From Listeria seeligeri serovar 1/2b str. SLCC3954 (GTDB lineage: Bacteria; Bacillota; Bacilli; Lactobacillales; Listeriaceae), in NCBI RefSeq assembly GCF_000027145.1, contig NC_013891.1:1550001-1614000 (forward strand): a stretch of 64,000 nt of DNA, written 5' to 3'. The notes below the pieces were generated by a model, which ran no database searches, was not told the origin of the DNA, and saw only the letters and a program-made list of their open reading frames with translations. Made by a program: the position numbers and the translations under genes. Each line of letters begins with the position of its first letter. Position 1 is the stretch's first letter. Below are positions 35,399-44,973 of this stretch, in pieces.

Positions 35399-37012
35399 TT
35401 AATTCAAATGAAGTTTTTGACGAATTTTTTGCATCCGATCACCAAGAATATAGTCTAACAAACCAGTTTTCGCAGCTAAAAAGGCGTAAACATAAACCCC
35501 AACTGCGGCCGATATCATCACCATAATTAGCGCAGAAAATCTTGCTTCTGGATTTAAAAACAACGCCAAACCATGATAAACAATCCAAACTGATCCAAGC
35601 ATTACAAGGCTCATTGAAAGAATAAGCACCAAACGACGCACGATATATTTAAAAGAATAATTCGCATATTTTTTAATGATACAAATAGTAAATGCGACCG
35701 AAACAATATATCCTAGACCCGTTGCGAGCGCGCCACCTTTTGCTCCAAGTAATAAAATAAGCGGCATTTGCAACACCGATTTTGTTAGTAAACCAAGTAA
35801 CAAACTAAGTACCGTGTAGCGCTGTTCATCAATCCCCTGCAGAATGGCAGCCGTAACACTAAATAAGGAGAAGAAAATCGCAAATGGTGCAAAGAAACTA
35901 AGTAACATCGCACCGTCCGCATTGTGACCATAAAATATTGTGTAAAGCGGATCTGCAAGTAGCGCAATCCCTAAACATGCTGGAACGACAAGGAAGAGCA
36001 ACACTTGGAAAACCGCTGTTAAATAATGATGAACTTCTCGCATTTTCCCTTTTTGAAACGAGGCTGCTACTAAAGGAACTAATGTCATTGAAAACGCCAG
36101 CGCTAACGTCCCCGGAATCATGATGATTTTTTGAACAGAAAAGTTAAAAATGGATAGTAAATCTTCAGCTGCTTTCCCAGACATGCCATCGTAAGTCAGC
36201 ACCCGTGCAAATGTAAATAAATCAATTTGCTGATAAAGCGACATCGCCATTCCGACAATAATAAATGGAACCGCTGAGATCGAGATTTCTTTGAGTAAAT
36301 GAAACGTGGAAACCTGCAAGCGATTATCGCTCGTAGCAATCATTTTTTGAATACCAGGTCGACGTTTTCGATAATACCAAATGAGACAAATCAAACTAAA
36401 AAATGCACCGATAAAGGCAGCAAATGTCGCTAAACTCATTGCTGTTACAAGTGTACCACCAATGACATGAAGCACAATGTATGTACTAGCCAGTAAAAAT
36501 ACAATTCTCGCTACCTGTTCAATCACCTGGGAAACAGCAGAAGGTCCCATCGAATGGAAACCTTGAAAATAGCCACGAAGCAAGCTCATTACTGGAATAA
36601 TCAACAGCGCAAAACTTACCGCTTGAATAACACTCGTGATATCCTCAATACTTGTTCCACCGCTTACCTCTTGCATCCTCGCTAAAACTGGCGCAAAAAT
36701 ATACATAATTAAAAAACTAGCAATTCCTGTAAAAATCATTAAATAAGTACTTGATTTATACAATCTTTGACTTAGTGCATATTCATTAAGTGAATTATAT
36801 TTTGAAATGTACTTGGCTACTGCTAGCGGAACACCTGCTGTCGCGATATTTAAGAAAATTTGATAAGGGACATAACCATATTGATAGAGAATGGTTGCTT
36901 CTTCCCCGCCCGCAATCCAATAAAATGGAATAACATACAAGATTCCTAAAATTTTCGACAACAAAGTCCCAGCTGTAAGCACTGCCGTTCCTCGCATTAA
37001 TTTTGAACTCAT
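35399..37012 (-). CDS. MurJ/YtgP-like lipid II flippase (paralogue 1)
   Basis: A 537-residue, 14-helix protein very similar over its whole length to the following gene product, for example TLLSKILGILYVIPFY and SFALLIIPVMSLLRGYFQG, with conserved YVPYQIF and GPSAVSQV stretches. It is a flippase candidate for lipid II or another undecaprenyl-linked glycan precursor. No terminator is seen between it and the upstream small membrane protein gene, so some transcription may come from there. Confidence 0.87.
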   Translation of the reverse strand: MSSKLMRGTAVLTAGTLLSKILGILYVIPFYWIAGGEEATILYQYGYVPYQIFLNIATAGVPLAVAKYISKYNSLNEYALSQRLYKSSTYLMIFTGIASFLIMYIFAPVLARMQEVSGGTSIEDITSVIQAVSFALLIIPVMSLLRGYFQGFHSMGPSAVSQVIEQVARIVFLLASTYIVLHVIGGTLVTAMSLATFAAFIGAFFSLICLIWYYRKRRPGIQKMIATSDNRLQVSTFHLLKEISISAVPFIIVGMAMSLYQQIDLFTFARVLTYDGMSGKAAEDLLSIFNFSVQKIIMIPGTLALAFSMTLVPLVAASFQKGKMREVHHYLTAVFQVLLFLVVPACLGIALLADPLYTIFYGHNADGAMLLSFFAPFAIFFSLFSVTAAILQGIDEQRYTVLSLLLGLLTKSVLQMPLILLLGAKGGALATGLGYIVSVAFTICIIKKYANYSFKYIVRRLVLILSMSLVMLGSVWIVYHGLALFLNPEARFSALIMVMISAAVGVYVYAFLAAKTGLLDYILGDRMQKIRQKLHLN

Positions 37013-37089
37013 AATATCGATTACCTCAATTGATTTTTTCTTTCAAGTCTATTTTTTATGTTTAATATGTAAAAATCATTTTGCTACTT

Positions 37090-37527
37090 TTAACGCATTC
37101 TTCTAAGATTTAAAATACAAGATACGCTTAAAGCAAGTAGCACTGCTGGTAAAATAAGCGAAATTAAGTTCATTCCAGCATTTATCATCGACAAAATAAC
37201 ACCTAAAATAGTAAATGCCACATAAAGATAATAAACTAATGGAGGAATAATGATACCTTTTCTAAGTTTTCCATAAGAAAGAAACAGCATAATTGTAAAT
37301 GCTACACAAATTACTGCCATAATCGTTGTTGTCATAATGGTATTTTGGACAAGCGCCGTGGCACTAGCATTTGCCAAAACTTCCTTCTTTTGTTGCAATG
37401 AAAAAAGTCCTACAATAGAAATCGTACTCAATACCGCTTGAATAGTCGATATTATCGCAATTCCAAGGGTGATATTCTTCGTATTATTCAACATTCTAGC
37501 GTATTCTGGCTTTAGTTCAACTGACAT
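37090..37527 (-). CDS. Four-helix membrane protein, unknown function
   Basis: A 145-residue integral membrane protein with four predicted helices (about 17-40, 58-80, 90-110 and 113-135) and a short N-terminal cytoplasmic stretch starting MSVELKPEYARML. No recognised domain. It is 71 bp downstream of trpA with no terminator between, so it may be read as an extra gene at the end of the trp operon. No link to tryptophan is otherwise apparent. Confidence 0.72.
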   Translation of the reverse strand: MSVELKPEYARMLNNTKNITLGIAIISTIQAVLSTISIVGLFSLQQKKEVLANASATALVQNTIMTTTIMAVICVAFTIMLFLSYGKLRKGIIIPPLVYYLYVAFTILGVILSMINAGMNLISLILPAVLLALSVSCILNLRRMR

Positions 37528-37598
37528 TCTTACAACTCCTCTTTATCAATCTATACACCAGACTTTACCATATTTAAAGAGAAATTGTAAGTAGTTAA

Positions 37599-38375
37599 TT
37601 ATATTTCAATTCGAACATTAGCCGCTTTTTTCAAAAAATCTCCAAGCTCAGTTGTCTTTTTTTCATGTAACATTTGAACCACTTTACTACCAATAATTAC
37701 ACCGTCACATACATGCGCAAATTTTTCCACATGTTCAATGGAAGAAACACCAAAACCAGCAAGCACAGGAACCGGACTAATACTCTTTAAATAAGCTAGA
37801 TGCGTGTCGATGTGCGTATCAAATTCACTCCTAACACCGGTCGTTCCATTGACTGTCACTGCGTATATAAATCCTTCCGCATGTTTGGTGATTTCTGCAA
37901 GCCGCTCTTTTGGACTCGTTAGGGAAACAAGCGGAATTAGCGCAATGTCTGTTCGTTCTAGCTCAGGAGAAATAAGATTTTGATGCTCATATGGTAAATC
38001 CGGAATAATCAATCCTTTTACAGGCGTATTTTTGAGCAATTCTACAAATTTTGGGATTCCCAAATGAAAAATCGGATTGATATAACTCATAATAATCAGC
38101 GGTATTTGGACTTTACTAGATGCTAATTTCGTCAAAATTTGTTCTAGACTAACTTGCTCTTTCAAAGCGCGCAAACCAGCAAGTTGGATAACAGGACCAT
38201 CTGCTACTGGATCTGAAAATGGAATACCGATTTCAATAGCACTTACACCCGATTTTTCTAAGAATAGTAATTGTTCTTCTAAATGGTCTAAACCACCGTC
38301 TCCACCCATAATATACGTGACAATAGCCGGATGTTCTTTGTTACTTGAAAGTTTTTCCGTTAATGTTTTAGTCAT
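37599..38375 (-). CDS. trpA: Tryptophan synthase alpha chain
   Basis: Cleaves indole-3-glycerol phosphate to indole and glyceraldehyde-3-phosphate, and passes indole to TrpB. The 258-residue TIM barrel has the catalytic Glu in [18 protein letters not shown] and the second acidic residue in LIIPDLPYE. The start is inside the last 8 bases of trpB (coupled). It is the last recognised gene of the trp operon. Confidence 0.96.
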   Translation of the reverse strand: MTKTLTEKLSSNKEHPAIVTYIMGGDGGLDHLEEQLLFLEKSGVSAIEIGIPFSDPVADGPVIQLAGLRALKEQVSLEQILTKLASSKVQIPLIIMSYINPIFHLGIPKFVELLKNTPVKGLIIPDLPYEHQNLISPELERTDIALIPLVSLTSPKERLAEITKHAEGFIYAVTVNGTTGVRSEFDTHIDTHLAYLKSISPVPVLAGFGVSSIEHVEKFAHVCDGVIIGSKVVQMLHEKKTTELGDFLKKAANVRIEI

Positions 38376-39570
38376 TAGCTTGACCCTCCAAACGTTCTTT
38401 TAGTTGGTTTACATCTTTATCCCCACGACCGGACAAACAGACAATCATACTTTCTTCTGGACGCATACTAGCTGCTAATTTTACCGCGTAACTAATTGCA
38501 TGAGAGCTTTCAAGTGCCGGGATAATTCCTTCCGTCCGACATAACAATTGAAAGGCTTCTACCGCCTCATCGTCGGTTACCGAATGATACTCAGCTCGTC
38601 CGATATCTCTGAAAAAACTGTGTTCTGGTCCGATTCCTGGATAATCTAACCCAGCTGAAATCGAAAACGCCTCAAGAATTTGTCCGTTTTCATCTTGTAA
38701 TACATCCATCATTGCCCCGTGCAAAATACCAATTTCTCCTTTAGAAATAGTTGCAGCATGAAATTCTGTTTCAAGGCCGTGTCCTGCTGCTTCGACGCCG
38801 TGCATTTGGACTGCTTTATCTTCTACAAATGGATAGAATAGTCCCATTGCATTACTTCCGCCACCAACACAAGCAACAATCGCTTCTGGTAATTTCCCTT
38901 CTACTTCTAAATGCTGTTTTCTGGCTTCTGTTCCGATCACACTTTGATAATCACGAACGATTTCTGGAAATGGATGTGGCCCTAGTACTGAGCCCATAAT
39001 ATAATGCGTATCTTCCACATTTGCAACCCAGAATCGCAATGCTTCATTTACAGCATCTTTAAGCGTGCGACTACCAGCTTTCACACTTACTACTTTCGCG
39101 CCCAGCAATTCCATTCTAAATACATTTAACGACTGGCGTTTCACATCTTCTTCACCCATAAAAATAGTACATTCCATATTAAAAAGCGCTGCTACAGTTG
39201 CAGTTGCGACACCGTGTTGTCCTGCGCCAGTCTCTGCCACCACTTTTTGTTTTCCCATTTGTCTTGCTAGTAGCGCCTGGCCAATTGTGTTATTAATTTT
39301 ATGTGCTCCAGTATGGTTCAAATCTTCCCTTTTTAAGTAAATTTTTGCACCGCCAGCATACGCCGTTAATTGTTCCGCAAAATAAAGTGGCGTTTCCCGG
39401 CCAACATACTCTTTTAAATAGTAATTTAATTCTTTTTGAAAAGCTGGATCTGTTTTTGAATCTTGGTAGGCTTCTTCCAATTCTTTCACTGCTTTCATTA
39501 ACGTTTCTGGTACAAATCTACCGCCAAATTTACCATAAAAGCCATTTTCGTCAGGTGCTTGATAAGTCAT
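38368..39570 (-). CDS. trpB: Tryptophan synthase beta chain
   Basis: PLP enzyme that condenses indole with serine to give tryptophan. The PLP lysine is in [17 protein letters not shown] and the phosphate-binding loop is GGGSNAMG. At 400 residues it equals the Bacillus protein. The ATG at 39568-39570 has GGAGAGG 7 nt upstream. A TTG two codons earlier is too close to that site. The ribosome binding site lies at the end of trpF, so the genes are coupled. Confidence 0.97.
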   Translation of the reverse strand: MTYQAPDENGFYGKFGGRFVPETLMKAVKELEEAYQDSKTDPAFQKELNYYLKEYVGRETPLYFAEQLTAYAGGAKIYLKREDLNHTGAHKINNTIGQALLARQMGKQKVVAETGAGQHGVATATVAALFNMECTIFMGEEDVKRQSLNVFRMELLGAKVVSVKAGSRTLKDAVNEALRFWVANVEDTHYIMGSVLGPHPFPEIVRDYQSVIGTEARKQHLEVEGKLPEAIVACVGGGSNAMGLFYPFVEDKAVQMHGVEAAGHGLETEFHAATISKGEIGILHGAMMDVLQDENGQILEAFSISAGLDYPGIGPEHSFFRDIGRAEYHSVTDDEAVEAFQLLCRTEGIIPALESSHAISYAVKLAASMRPEESMIVCLSGRGDKDVNQLKERLEGQAND

Positions 39571-39572
39571 TT

Positions 39573-40181
39573 TCAAACCTCTCCTTTAGCTGTTTTAATG
39601 AAGTTTTTAATTTTTTCAGGGTCTTTTTCTCCGTCCGTTTCTACACCAGAAGAGATATCTACTGCAAATGGTTCAAAACGAGCAATTGCTTCTGTCACAT
39701 TAGTTGCGTTCAGTCCACCAGCAATGATTAATTTATCGGTCGTTAGTAATTGACTATTTATTTTTTCCCAATCAAATGTTTTCCCACTACCACCCTCATA
39801 TTCCTCAGCAGGCGCATCAAGCAAAATATAAGCATTTGGATAATCATTTATATTACTCGGAAGTTGTCCATTTTTCACAGGAAAAGCTTTGATTACTTCT
39901 GCGTCTGTTCGCTTTGCTTGTTCTTGTGATTCTTGGCCATGAAGCTGGACGATATCTAGCGGCACTTTTTGAATTGCCTCCACTAACTCTTTTTCTGTTG
40001 GATTGACAAAAACGCCTACTTTTTTAACAGAGGCTGGAATTTTTTTGGCTAACTCGTGCGCTTCATCAATCGAAATTTGGCGTCTACTTTTGGCAAAAAC
40101 AAAGCCAATCATATCAGCGCCGTTTTCAACTGCCGCTACTACATCTACCGTTTTTTTTAATCCACAAATTTTCACTTTCAT
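39573..40181 (-). CDS. trpF: Phosphoribosylanthranilate isomerase
   Basis: Converts phosphoribosyl anthranilate to CdRP. The 202-residue TIM barrel has the general base Cys7 in KVKICGLKK and the general acid Asp in [20 protein letters not shown]. It overlaps trpC by 4 bp. It stands as a separate gene, not fused to trpC. Confidence 0.96.
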   Translation of the reverse strand: MKVKICGLKKTVDVVAAVENGADMIGFVFAKSRRQISIDEAHELAKKIPASVKKVGVFVNPTEKELVEAIQKVPLDIVQLHGQESQEQAKRTDAEVIKAFPVKNGQLPSNINDYPNAYILLDAPAEEYEGGSGKTFDWEKINSQLLTTDKLIIAGGLNATNVTEAIARFEPFAVDISSGVETDGEKDPEKIKNFIKTAKGEV

Positions 40182-40936
40182 CGTGTCACCTTCAACTTTC
40201 CTGCCGCTATTTCTGGTGTTTTTTCTCTCATTAGTGCTTCGCCGACAAGTACAGCATTATAAGAAGCGCTCACTCGTTCTACATCTGCGGCAGTTTTAAA
40301 TCCTGATTCACTAATAAAACAAGCATCAGTTGCAAAATCACTGGCGAGCGTCTCACTAATCGCAATATCTACTTCAAACGTATGCAAATTCCGATTATTT
40401 ACGCCAATTAATTTAGCACCTAGTTCTTGTGCAATAGCTAATTCTGCTGCATTATGAACTTCAACCAACACTTCCAAATCTAGTGCTAATGCTTGACTTA
40501 AAAGCACATGTAGCTCTTCTTTTCCCAGTGCAGAGATGATAAGCAAAACAACCGTTGCACCAGCATTCCTAGCGCGTATCAATTGTTTTTCGCTAATGAT
40601 AAAATCCTTGCATAACACTGGGATTTCCACATTTTTCGCAACTTCCCGTAAATCTTCAATAGATCCTTTGAAAAAGAATGGGTCAGTTAAAACAGAAATC
40701 ATCCCCGCACCTGCTGCTTCATAGGCTTTTGCTTGATTAATTGGGTTGACCTCCATGTTTATTTCACCTTTGGATGGCGAGGCACGTTTTACTTCCGCAA
40801 TTAGTTGCATATTGGTTGTGTTCGCTTTTAAAAACTCATAAAACGAATAAGTTTTGCGTTTTTCTAATACGTTTTCTTTTGGCATTTCGGCAACTTCTAT
40901 TGCTTTTTGCGCTAAAATTTCTTCTAAAAATGTCAT
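40178..40936 (-). CDS. trpC: Indole-3-glycerol phosphate synthase
   Basis: Converts CdRP to indole-3-glycerol phosphate. The 252-residue barrel has the family motifs [12 protein letters not shown] (catalytic Lys), VLCKDFI and [13 protein letters not shown], and SESGF near the C-terminus. It overlaps trpD and trpF by 4 bp on each side, in keeping with a translationally coupled operon. Confidence 0.97.
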   Translation of the reverse strand: MTFLEEILAQKAIEVAEMPKENVLEKRKTYSFYEFLKANTTNMQLIAEVKRASPSKGEINMEVNPINQAKAYEAAGAGMISVLTDPFFFKGSIEDLREVAKNVEIPVLCKDFIISEKQLIRARNAGATVVLLIISALGKEELHVLLSQALALDLEVLVEVHNAAELAIAQELGAKLIGVNNRNLHTFEVDIAISETLASDFATDACFISESGFKTAADVERVSASYNAVLVGEALMREKTPEIAAGKLKVTR

Positions 40937-41952
40937 TTCACTAGCACCTCTTTTTGGTACGCTATTAAATCTGTTAACTTTTGTTTAGCTGCACCACTTT
41001 CAATTAATTCTCGAGCAAGTTCGACGCCTTCTTTTACCGTATTCACTTTTCCATTTGTAAATAAGCCGAAACCTGCATTTAATAAAACTGTATCTAAGTA
41101 AGCACCCGGTTCTCCTTCTAATACGCTTCGGAGGATTGCTGCGTTTTCTTTCGCATCTCCACCGCTAATGGCTTCATGTGGATAAATCGCCAAGCCAACA
41201 TCTGCCGGATTTAACGTAGACAAATTAACTTCTCCATTTTCATATAAAGCAAAGTGATTTTCTCCTGCAAGGGAAGCTTCATCCATAAAGCCAGCACCAT
41301 TTAATACTAAGGCACGTTTTCGACCAAGTTCGCCTAATACTTTTGCCGTTTGTTCTAATAAATCGCGACGATAAATTCCCATTAGCTGTGTTTCTAATTG
41401 AACCGGGTTTGATAATGGACCGATTAAATTAAATATTGTTGGTGTTCCAAGTTCTTTTCTAACATCCATCACATATTTCATATTCGGATGAACATGTGGC
41501 GCATATAAAAAGGCAATTCCTACATCTTCCAGTAAATGAGTCACATCTTCTGGACGCATATTAATATCAATTCCAAGCTCCTTACAAACATCAGCACTAC
41601 CAGAGCGACTGGAAATACTTCCATTACCAATTTTAGCGACAGGGATTCCGGAAGCTGCAATTACAAAAGCGGCCGTTGTACTTATATTAAAACTATTGGA
41701 TTTATCGCCACCAGTTCCACAATTATCCATTGCAGTACCAGCAGGAAAATCTATTTGTGTCGCGACTTGCTTCATCACTTCTGCAATTCCCACCATCTCT
41801 TCCGCAGTTTCCCCTTTTGCCTTCAATGCTATTAAGAAAGCCGCTATTCTTATTTTTGAAAGTTGTCCTTCAAATATCGCTGTTGCGATGCTACTCATTT
41901 CTTCTTTTGATAAATTTTGTTGGTCATATACTTTTTGTAATAATTGTTCCAT
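40933..41952 (-). CDS. trpD: Anthranilate phosphoribosyltransferase
   Basis: Transfers phosphoribose from PRPP to anthranilate. The 339-residue protein has the PRPP loop [17 protein letters not shown] and [13 protein letters not shown], both hallmarks of TrpD. It overlaps the end of trpG by 29 bp, the largest overlap in the operon. AAGGGTG lies 8 nt before the ATG. Confidence 0.97.
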   Translation of the reverse strand: MEQLLQKVYDQQNLSKEEMSSIATAIFEGQLSKIRIAAFLIALKAKGETAEEMVGIAEVMKQVATQIDFPAGTAMDNCGTGGDKSNSFNISTTAAFVIAASGIPVAKIGNGSISSRSGSADVCKELGIDINMRPEDVTHLLEDVGIAFLYAPHVHPNMKYVMDVRKELGTPTIFNLIGPLSNPVQLETQLMGIYRRDLLEQTAKVLGELGRKRALVLNGAGFMDEASLAGENHFALYENGEVNLSTLNPADVGLAIYPHEAISGGDAKENAAILRSVLEGEPGAYLDTVLLNAGFGLFTNGKVNTVKEGVELARELIESGAAKQKLTDLIAYQKEVLVK

Positions 41953-42529
41953 TTTCTTTCACCCTTTCGACTATTTTAATGAAATTTTCTAGCATTTTTT
42001 TACCATCTATTGTTCCGATTGATTCTGGGTGAAATTGAAGTCCATATACTGGATAATTTTTCAGTTGCATCGCCATTACTTCTGCATCGTCTGTCGCAAC
42101 GGCTAATACTTCTAAATCAGCTGGTAATTTATTTTTATCTACTATTAAAGAGTGATAACGCATGACAGGCATTTCTTCAGGTAAGTCTGAAAAAATTTCT
42201 CCCGTAGTTTGGCGCATGGTTGATACTTTGCCATGCCTAATTTTTTCTGCTTGAATCACTTCCCCGCCAAACACTTCACCAATCGCTTGATGTCCTAAGC
42301 AAATACCAAGTAACGGTTTTTCTTTCGCAAATCTAGAAACAATCTCTTCTAATAGTCCTGCTTCACTTGGTTTTCCTGGTCCAGGTGAAAGCACAATTCC
42401 ATCTACCTCGCTCGCAACTGCGAGTAAATCAGGTGCATCATTACGTTTTACAACCACCTCACAAAATTCGGCCAAATATTGCTCCAAATTAAAAGTAAAT
42501 GAATCGTAATTATCCACTAATAAAATCAT
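41924..42529 (-). CDS. trpG: Anthranilate synthase component II (glutamine amidotransferase)
   Basis: Class I glutamine amidotransferase that supplies ammonia to TrpE. The 201-residue protein has the nucleophile Cys in LLGICLGHQAIGE and the catalytic His-Glu in LQFHPESIGT. In Bacillus subtilis this subunit is shared with folate synthesis and lies outside the trp operon. Here it is inside it, next to trpE, so it is probably dedicated to tryptophan. It overlaps trpE by 4 bp. Confidence 0.95.
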   Translation of the reverse strand: MILLVDNYDSFTFNLEQYLAEFCEVVVKRNDAPDLLAVASEVDGIVLSPGPGKPSEAGLLEEIVSRFAKEKPLLGICLGHQAIGEVFGGEVIQAEKIRHGKVSTMRQTTGEIFSDLPEEMPVMRYHSLIVDKNKLPADLEVLAVATDDAEVMAMQLKNYPVYGLQFHPESIGTIDGKKMLENFIKIVERVKENGTIITKSI

Positions 42530-43890
42530 TCCCCCACCTCCAAAAGTGCTTTTGCTTTTTGTAGCGTTTCTAAATACTCACTCTCTGGATCTGAATCATA
42601 GACAATACCAGCACCAGCCTGCACATATGCTTTGCCGCCATGCACTACCATCGTTCTAATCGAAAGGGCAAAATCAGAATCACCATTTTTAGTCAAATAT
42701 CCAACAGCGCCTGCATATGGTCCACGTTTCACATTTTCCCATTCATATATCCGCTGAATCGCTCTAATTTTAGGTGCGCCGCTAACTGTTCCAGCTGGCA
42801 ATGTGGAACGAAGCGCGTCCATTGCTGTCAGTCCTGGTTTTAATGTTCCTTCAACTACTGAAACGAGATGCATCAAAAATCGGTATCTTTCAATTGTTAG
42901 GTAAACGGGGACTTTCACTGAACCAGTCATCGCTATTTTCCCAATATCATTTCTTCCTAAATCGACTAACATCCGGTGCTCTGCTAATTCTTTCTCGTCT
43001 GAAAGTAATTCTGCAGCAAGTTGTTCATCTTCCTGTTTCGTTGCCCCGCGCCGCCTTGTTCCAGCAATAGGGTTCGTAATCACTTGCCGACCTTTTGTTT
43101 TAATTAAACTTTCTGGTGACGAACCAATCAAACATGTATCGCCAAAATCAATAAAGTATAAATACGGAGAAGGATTTAATAATCGTAATTTCCTGTAGTA
43201 GTCAAAAGGGATAATGGTAAAATCTGCTTCCAGTCGTTGTGAAAGTACTATCTGAAAGAAATCTCCCTCTTGAATATTATTTTTTGCCTTTTGAACTAAT
43301 GCCATATATTCTTTTTTCGTATAATTGCTTTTATAAGTCATTTTCGGAACATAGACTTGGTCGTGCTCTCCTTTTCTAGGGGTGATTAGCTGCTCTTCCA
43401 TTTTTTCAAGAGCTTCCTCTAGGTCTCGCTCGCATCTTCCGGAATAACAATTATCTTGTACTAAAATCAATTCTTCGGCTTGATGATCCATGATGACAAA
43501 AGCTTCATATACATAAAATCGGATATCCGGCATATCACGGTTTTCTGGAGGAATCTCACCTAAATCTTCATACAGTGCAATCACATCAAAACCAACATAG
43601 CCAATTGCACCAGAATCAAGTGGTAATTCGAGTTCATCTCCGTTTGCCTGTTCAATAAATGTTTCAATTTCCTTTAAAGGATCAGTTACTTTTTTATATT
43701 TTCCATCTAGATAATAATCGTTTTCATAAACTTTAATTTCGTGGACAGGATTGACAGCAATAATCGAATAGCGTCCTGCATCCGCATCTTTGGCAGCACC
43801 CTCAAGTAAACTCTTTCCCCGTCCTTTTAGTCTTTGAAATGCTAGTATCGCTGTGAGTGTATCCGCATCTATCTTTTTGCATTTTCTCAT
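42526..43890 (-). CDS. trpE: Anthranilate synthase component I
   Basis: Converts chorismate and ammonia to anthranilate, the committed step to tryptophan. The 454-residue chorismate-binding domain shows FFQIVLSQRLEAD, PSPYLYFIDFGD, GTRRRGAT and VDLGRNDIG. The N-terminal feedback region reads SLLEGAA, where most TrpE proteins have LLES. Three in-frame ATGs precede the body; the one at 43888-43890 is 10 nt from GGAGG, whereas the second overlaps it. PabB is excluded by the operon context and the Trp T-boxes. First gene of the trp operon. Confidence 0.95.
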   Translation of the reverse strand: MRKCKKIDADTLTAILAFQRLKGRGKSLLEGAAKDADAGRYSIIAVNPVHEIKVYENDYYLDGKYKKVTDPLKEIETFIEQANGDELELPLDSGAIGYVGFDVIALYEDLGEIPPENRDMPDIRFYVYEAFVIMDHQAEELILVQDNCYSGRCERDLEEALEKMEEQLITPRKGEHDQVYVPKMTYKSNYTKKEYMALVQKAKNNIQEGDFFQIVLSQRLEADFTIIPFDYYRKLRLLNPSPYLYFIDFGDTCLIGSSPESLIKTKGRQVITNPIAGTRRRGATKQEDEQLAAELLSDEKELAEHRMLVDLGRNDIGKIAMTGSVKVPVYLTIERYRFLMHLVSVVEGTLKPGLTAMDALRSTLPAGTVSGAPKIRAIQRIYEWENVKRGPYAGAVGYLTKNGDSDFALSIRTMVVHGGKAYVQAGAGIVYDSDPESEYLETLQKAKALLEVGE

Positions 43891-43913
43891 CTTATTCATT
43901 CCTCCCATTTCTA

Positions 43914-44170
43914 AAATAAAAAAATCCTCTGAAGAAAGCGCAAAATTGTGCTTCTTCAGAGGACGAGTTATCGCGGTGCCACCTCATGTTAGGAGAAAAA
44001 CTCCTATCTCAGTGCTGTTTTATACAGCCGCCCTATAACGGGAGCTCCCGTTTACCCCTACTAGTTGTTTCAAGGTATCACGCACAAGGCCCATTCCTAA
44101 CTCACCGATTTGTTAGCTCCCACCAAACGCTAACTCTCTTTAAAATTGACGAGAAAGTACTATTCTTGTT
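43914..44170 (-). ncRNA. Second (promoter-distal) tryptophan T-box of the trp operon
   Basis: The T-box sequence GAGGTGGCACCGCG lies at 43972-43985 on the minus strand, followed by a terminator stem at 43917-43964 with a T run. Upstream are an AGAGAG box, a stem I with GTTTGGTGGGAGC, and a UGG (Trp) specifier candidate at 44091-44093. It is the leader nearest trpE. Confidence 0.93.
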
Positions 44171-44192
44171 TCATGTTTTGTTTTATAAAATT

Positions 44193-44482
44193 AAAAAAGA
44201 GCCTCTCTCCAAGCCTAGCAAATATACTAGACAAGGACGAGAGACCCGTGGTACCACCTTGATTAACTGCAAAAACAGTTCACTTAATCCATCCAACTTC
44301 CGAATGGGTGCCTTGTGTAACGATAAGGCCTAATCGCTGTAACCTACTAAGGAAAACCTTTTTGGCTCAGAGCTCAGAAGTCCATTCACATCATGTCCGT
44401 TACTGACTTACACCACCCATCAGCTCTCTAAAAACTTTCATCATGTTACTTACTCTTCATCATAGCTATCATTTTTTACTTG
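44193..44482 (-). ncRNA. First (promoter-proximal) tryptophan T-box of the trp operon
   Basis: The T-box sequence AAGGTGGTACCACG lies at 44247-44260 on the minus strand, with a terminator at 44193-44247 (arms containing GTCTCTC and GAGAGAG, then TTTTTT). Stem I has an AGAGAG box and a UGG specifier candidate at 44382-44384 in the context GAATGGAC. Two complete T-boxes therefore lie in series. Confidence 0.93.
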
Positions 44483-44487
44483 TATTC

Positions 44488-44516
44488 ATCTTACATAAGA
44501 ACAAAAGGAAAGTCAA
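44488..44516 (-). promoter_or_regulatory. trp operon promoter
   Basis: On the minus strand TTGACT (44511-44516) and TAAGAT (44488-44493) are separated by 17 bp, just ahead of the first T-box. Confidence 0.75.
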
Positions 44517-44519
44517 GAA

Positions 44520-44790
44520 AATAAAATCACTTTTTCTAAAAGCAAAGTAAAAATGTCACTAATAAACAAATAAGCAAAAGGAACTATAACTCCCAACCTA
44601 TGAACCCATTACAAAACCATGACAATATTTCTATTTAGTGAAATTACTATTATGACGATAACTATATAATTACCAAATAGTTAAAGAAGATATTACGCTT
44701 AAATATTTATGATAAAACCTCTCATGCAACCTATATCTAAATAACTAAAAACACATTTCCTAAAAGGACTATTAGCTCATTTTCGTCTAT
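44520..44790. other. AT-rich intergenic region between trp and adhE promoters
   Basis: About 270 bases with no credible open reading frame, strong hairpin or known RNA motif. It separates the divergent trp and adhE promoters. I see nothing further in it. Confidence 0.55.
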
Positions 44791-44808
44791 TTGTGAATAT
44801 TTTCACGT
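44791..44808. promoter_or_regulatory. Rex-binding site upstream of adhE
   Basis: TTGTGAATATTTTCACGT matches the Rex consensus TTGTGAANNNNTTCACAA except for the last two bases. It ends 7 bp before the adhE -35. Confidence 0.7.
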
Positions 44809-44815
44809 GAAACAC

Positions 44816-44844
44816 TGGACAAACTTTTTCTGATGGCTTATACT
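44816..44844 (+). promoter_or_regulatory. adhE promoter
   Basis: TGGACA (44816-44821) and TATACT (44839-44844) have a 17-bp spacer. The leader would be about 120 nt. Confidence 0.75.
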
Positions 44845-44911
44845 AACGGTGTAATCAAATAAAACAAAAGAATACGGCAAAGCAACAAGCTAAATTTTTT
44901 TGGATTATCAG

Positions 44912-44945
44912 GGACGTTAAAAGTCTACTATGGACGTTTTGAGTC
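44912..44945 (+). repeat. Paired 14-bp direct repeats in the adhE leader
   Basis: GGACGTTAAAAGTC (44912-44925) and GGACGTTTTGAGTC (44932-44945) are the same motif repeated 20 bp apart. GGGAC at the start and GTCCC at the end can also pair in the RNA. It lies about 30-60 nt upstream of the adhE start. Confidence 0.6.
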
Positions 44946-44973
44946 CCGAACAAATATTAGGAGGTTCTGGAAA

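Noticed and set aside
33675-37012. Possibility that the two flippase genes are an assembly duplication
   Set aside because: The proteins are similar but clearly diverged at many positions and their flanks differ, so this is a real paralogue pair.
39303-39731. 142-codon plus-strand frame spanning the trpB-trpF junction
   Set aside because: Antisense to two certain genes, with no ribosome binding site and a composition typical of shadow frames.
43986-44333. 115-codon plus-strand frame across the trp T-boxes
   Set aside because: The region is fully explained by two T-box leaders on the minus strand; the frame has no start signals.
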